A DNA stretch of 5,923 bases from assembly GCA_031290535.1 (NCBI GenBank), contig JAITNI010000235.1:1-5923 (forward strand). Direction: 5' to 3'. Both the position numbers and the translations under genes were made by a program. Below the pieces are notes generated by a model that was not told the origin of the DNA, did no database searches, and saw only the letters and a list, made by a program, of their open reading frames with translations. Every line of letters begins with the position of its first letter. The first letter of the stretch is position 1. This document shows, piece after piece, positions 5,774 to 5,923 of the stretch. This DNA comes from Zoogloeaceae bacterium. GTDB taxonomy: Bacteria > Pseudomonadota > Gammaproteobacteria > Burkholderiales > Rhodocyclaceae.

Positions 5774-5923
5774 GAGGAAAGTGTAACGGGTTTTTGGCGC
5801 GAAGCCCAAGAGGCAATCTGTCGGCGTATTTTCAGTTCGCTGTTTCCCGTGGATTCAATGCGATACGCAAAGTTCGGCAGGTCGGGAGGCATGGCCTGAT
5901 TTTGTTCAGCAGGTCAAATTCTA
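5774..5923. other. Right-edge region without a supportable gene
   Basis: These 150 bases lie upstream of the DUF3592-like gene. On the - strand a frame enters from the right edge and ends at TGA 5832-5834. It would give a 29-residue C-terminus (ending LNPRETAN) that I cannot recognise; it could be chance. Another - strand frame opens at ATG 5892 and runs into the DUF3592 gene in a different frame, so it is probably spurious. The region must hold the promoter of the DUF3592 gene if that gene is not part of a longer operon. A weak candidate is TTGGGC (5804-5809), an 18-nt spacer and TACACT (5780-5785) on the - strand. Confidence 0.3.

Noticed and set aside
5219..5899. + strand open frame of 226 codons opposite the DUF3592-like gene
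   Set aside because: The product is dominated by Pro, Arg, His and Gln, while the opposite strand encodes a plausible two-helix membrane protein with DUF3592 features.

Overview
The window looks like chromosomal DNA of a GC-rich Gram-negative bacterium, most likely a beta- or gammaproteobacterium. The evidence is two lipoproteins with clear lipoboxes, a Sec-exported periplasmic protein, and a glutamate-cysteine ligase of the Acidithiobacillus ferrooxidans type next to a prokaryotic-type glutathione synthetase. The species cannot be named from the sequence. Coding density is high and there are no tRNA or rRNA genes, CRISPR arrays, transposases or phage genes.

Left part (1-1057, + strand): the last 34 codons of an unidentified gene, a short stem-loop, then an exported protein of unknown function (164-1057). 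This protein converges, with a 27-nt gap, on the leftward block.

Leftward block (1085-5773, all - strand, so read from right to left): a DUF3592-like membrane protein (5204-5773); an 84-nt gap; gshA (3779-5119); gshB (2751-3776), starting 2 nt after the gshA stop; apbE (1705-2772), whose GTG start lies 22 nt inside gshB; a spacer with a perfect inverted repeat and a likely intrinsic terminator; and a DUF1439/YceB-like lipoprotein (1085-1624). The 150 bases at the right edge hold no gene I can support.

Functionally, gshA and gshB form the complete two-step glutathione pathway (Glu + Cys to gamma-Glu-Cys, then + Gly to GSH). The coupled third gene encodes an exported lipoprotein of the FAD:protein FMN transferase family, which attaches FMN covalently to periplasmic redox proteins. 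gshA-gshB-apbE is therefore probably one transcription unit, with the terminator after apbE separating it at least partly from the DUF1439 gene.

Most of the window is ordinary housekeeping biology. The points that deserve a second look are the coupling of apbE to glutathione synthesis, a non-canonical ApbE metal-site motif (Lys where Thr or Ser is usual), an SGAT tetrapeptide resembling a flavinylation site in the nearby exported orphan protein, and the paired hairpins between apbE and the DUF1439 gene.
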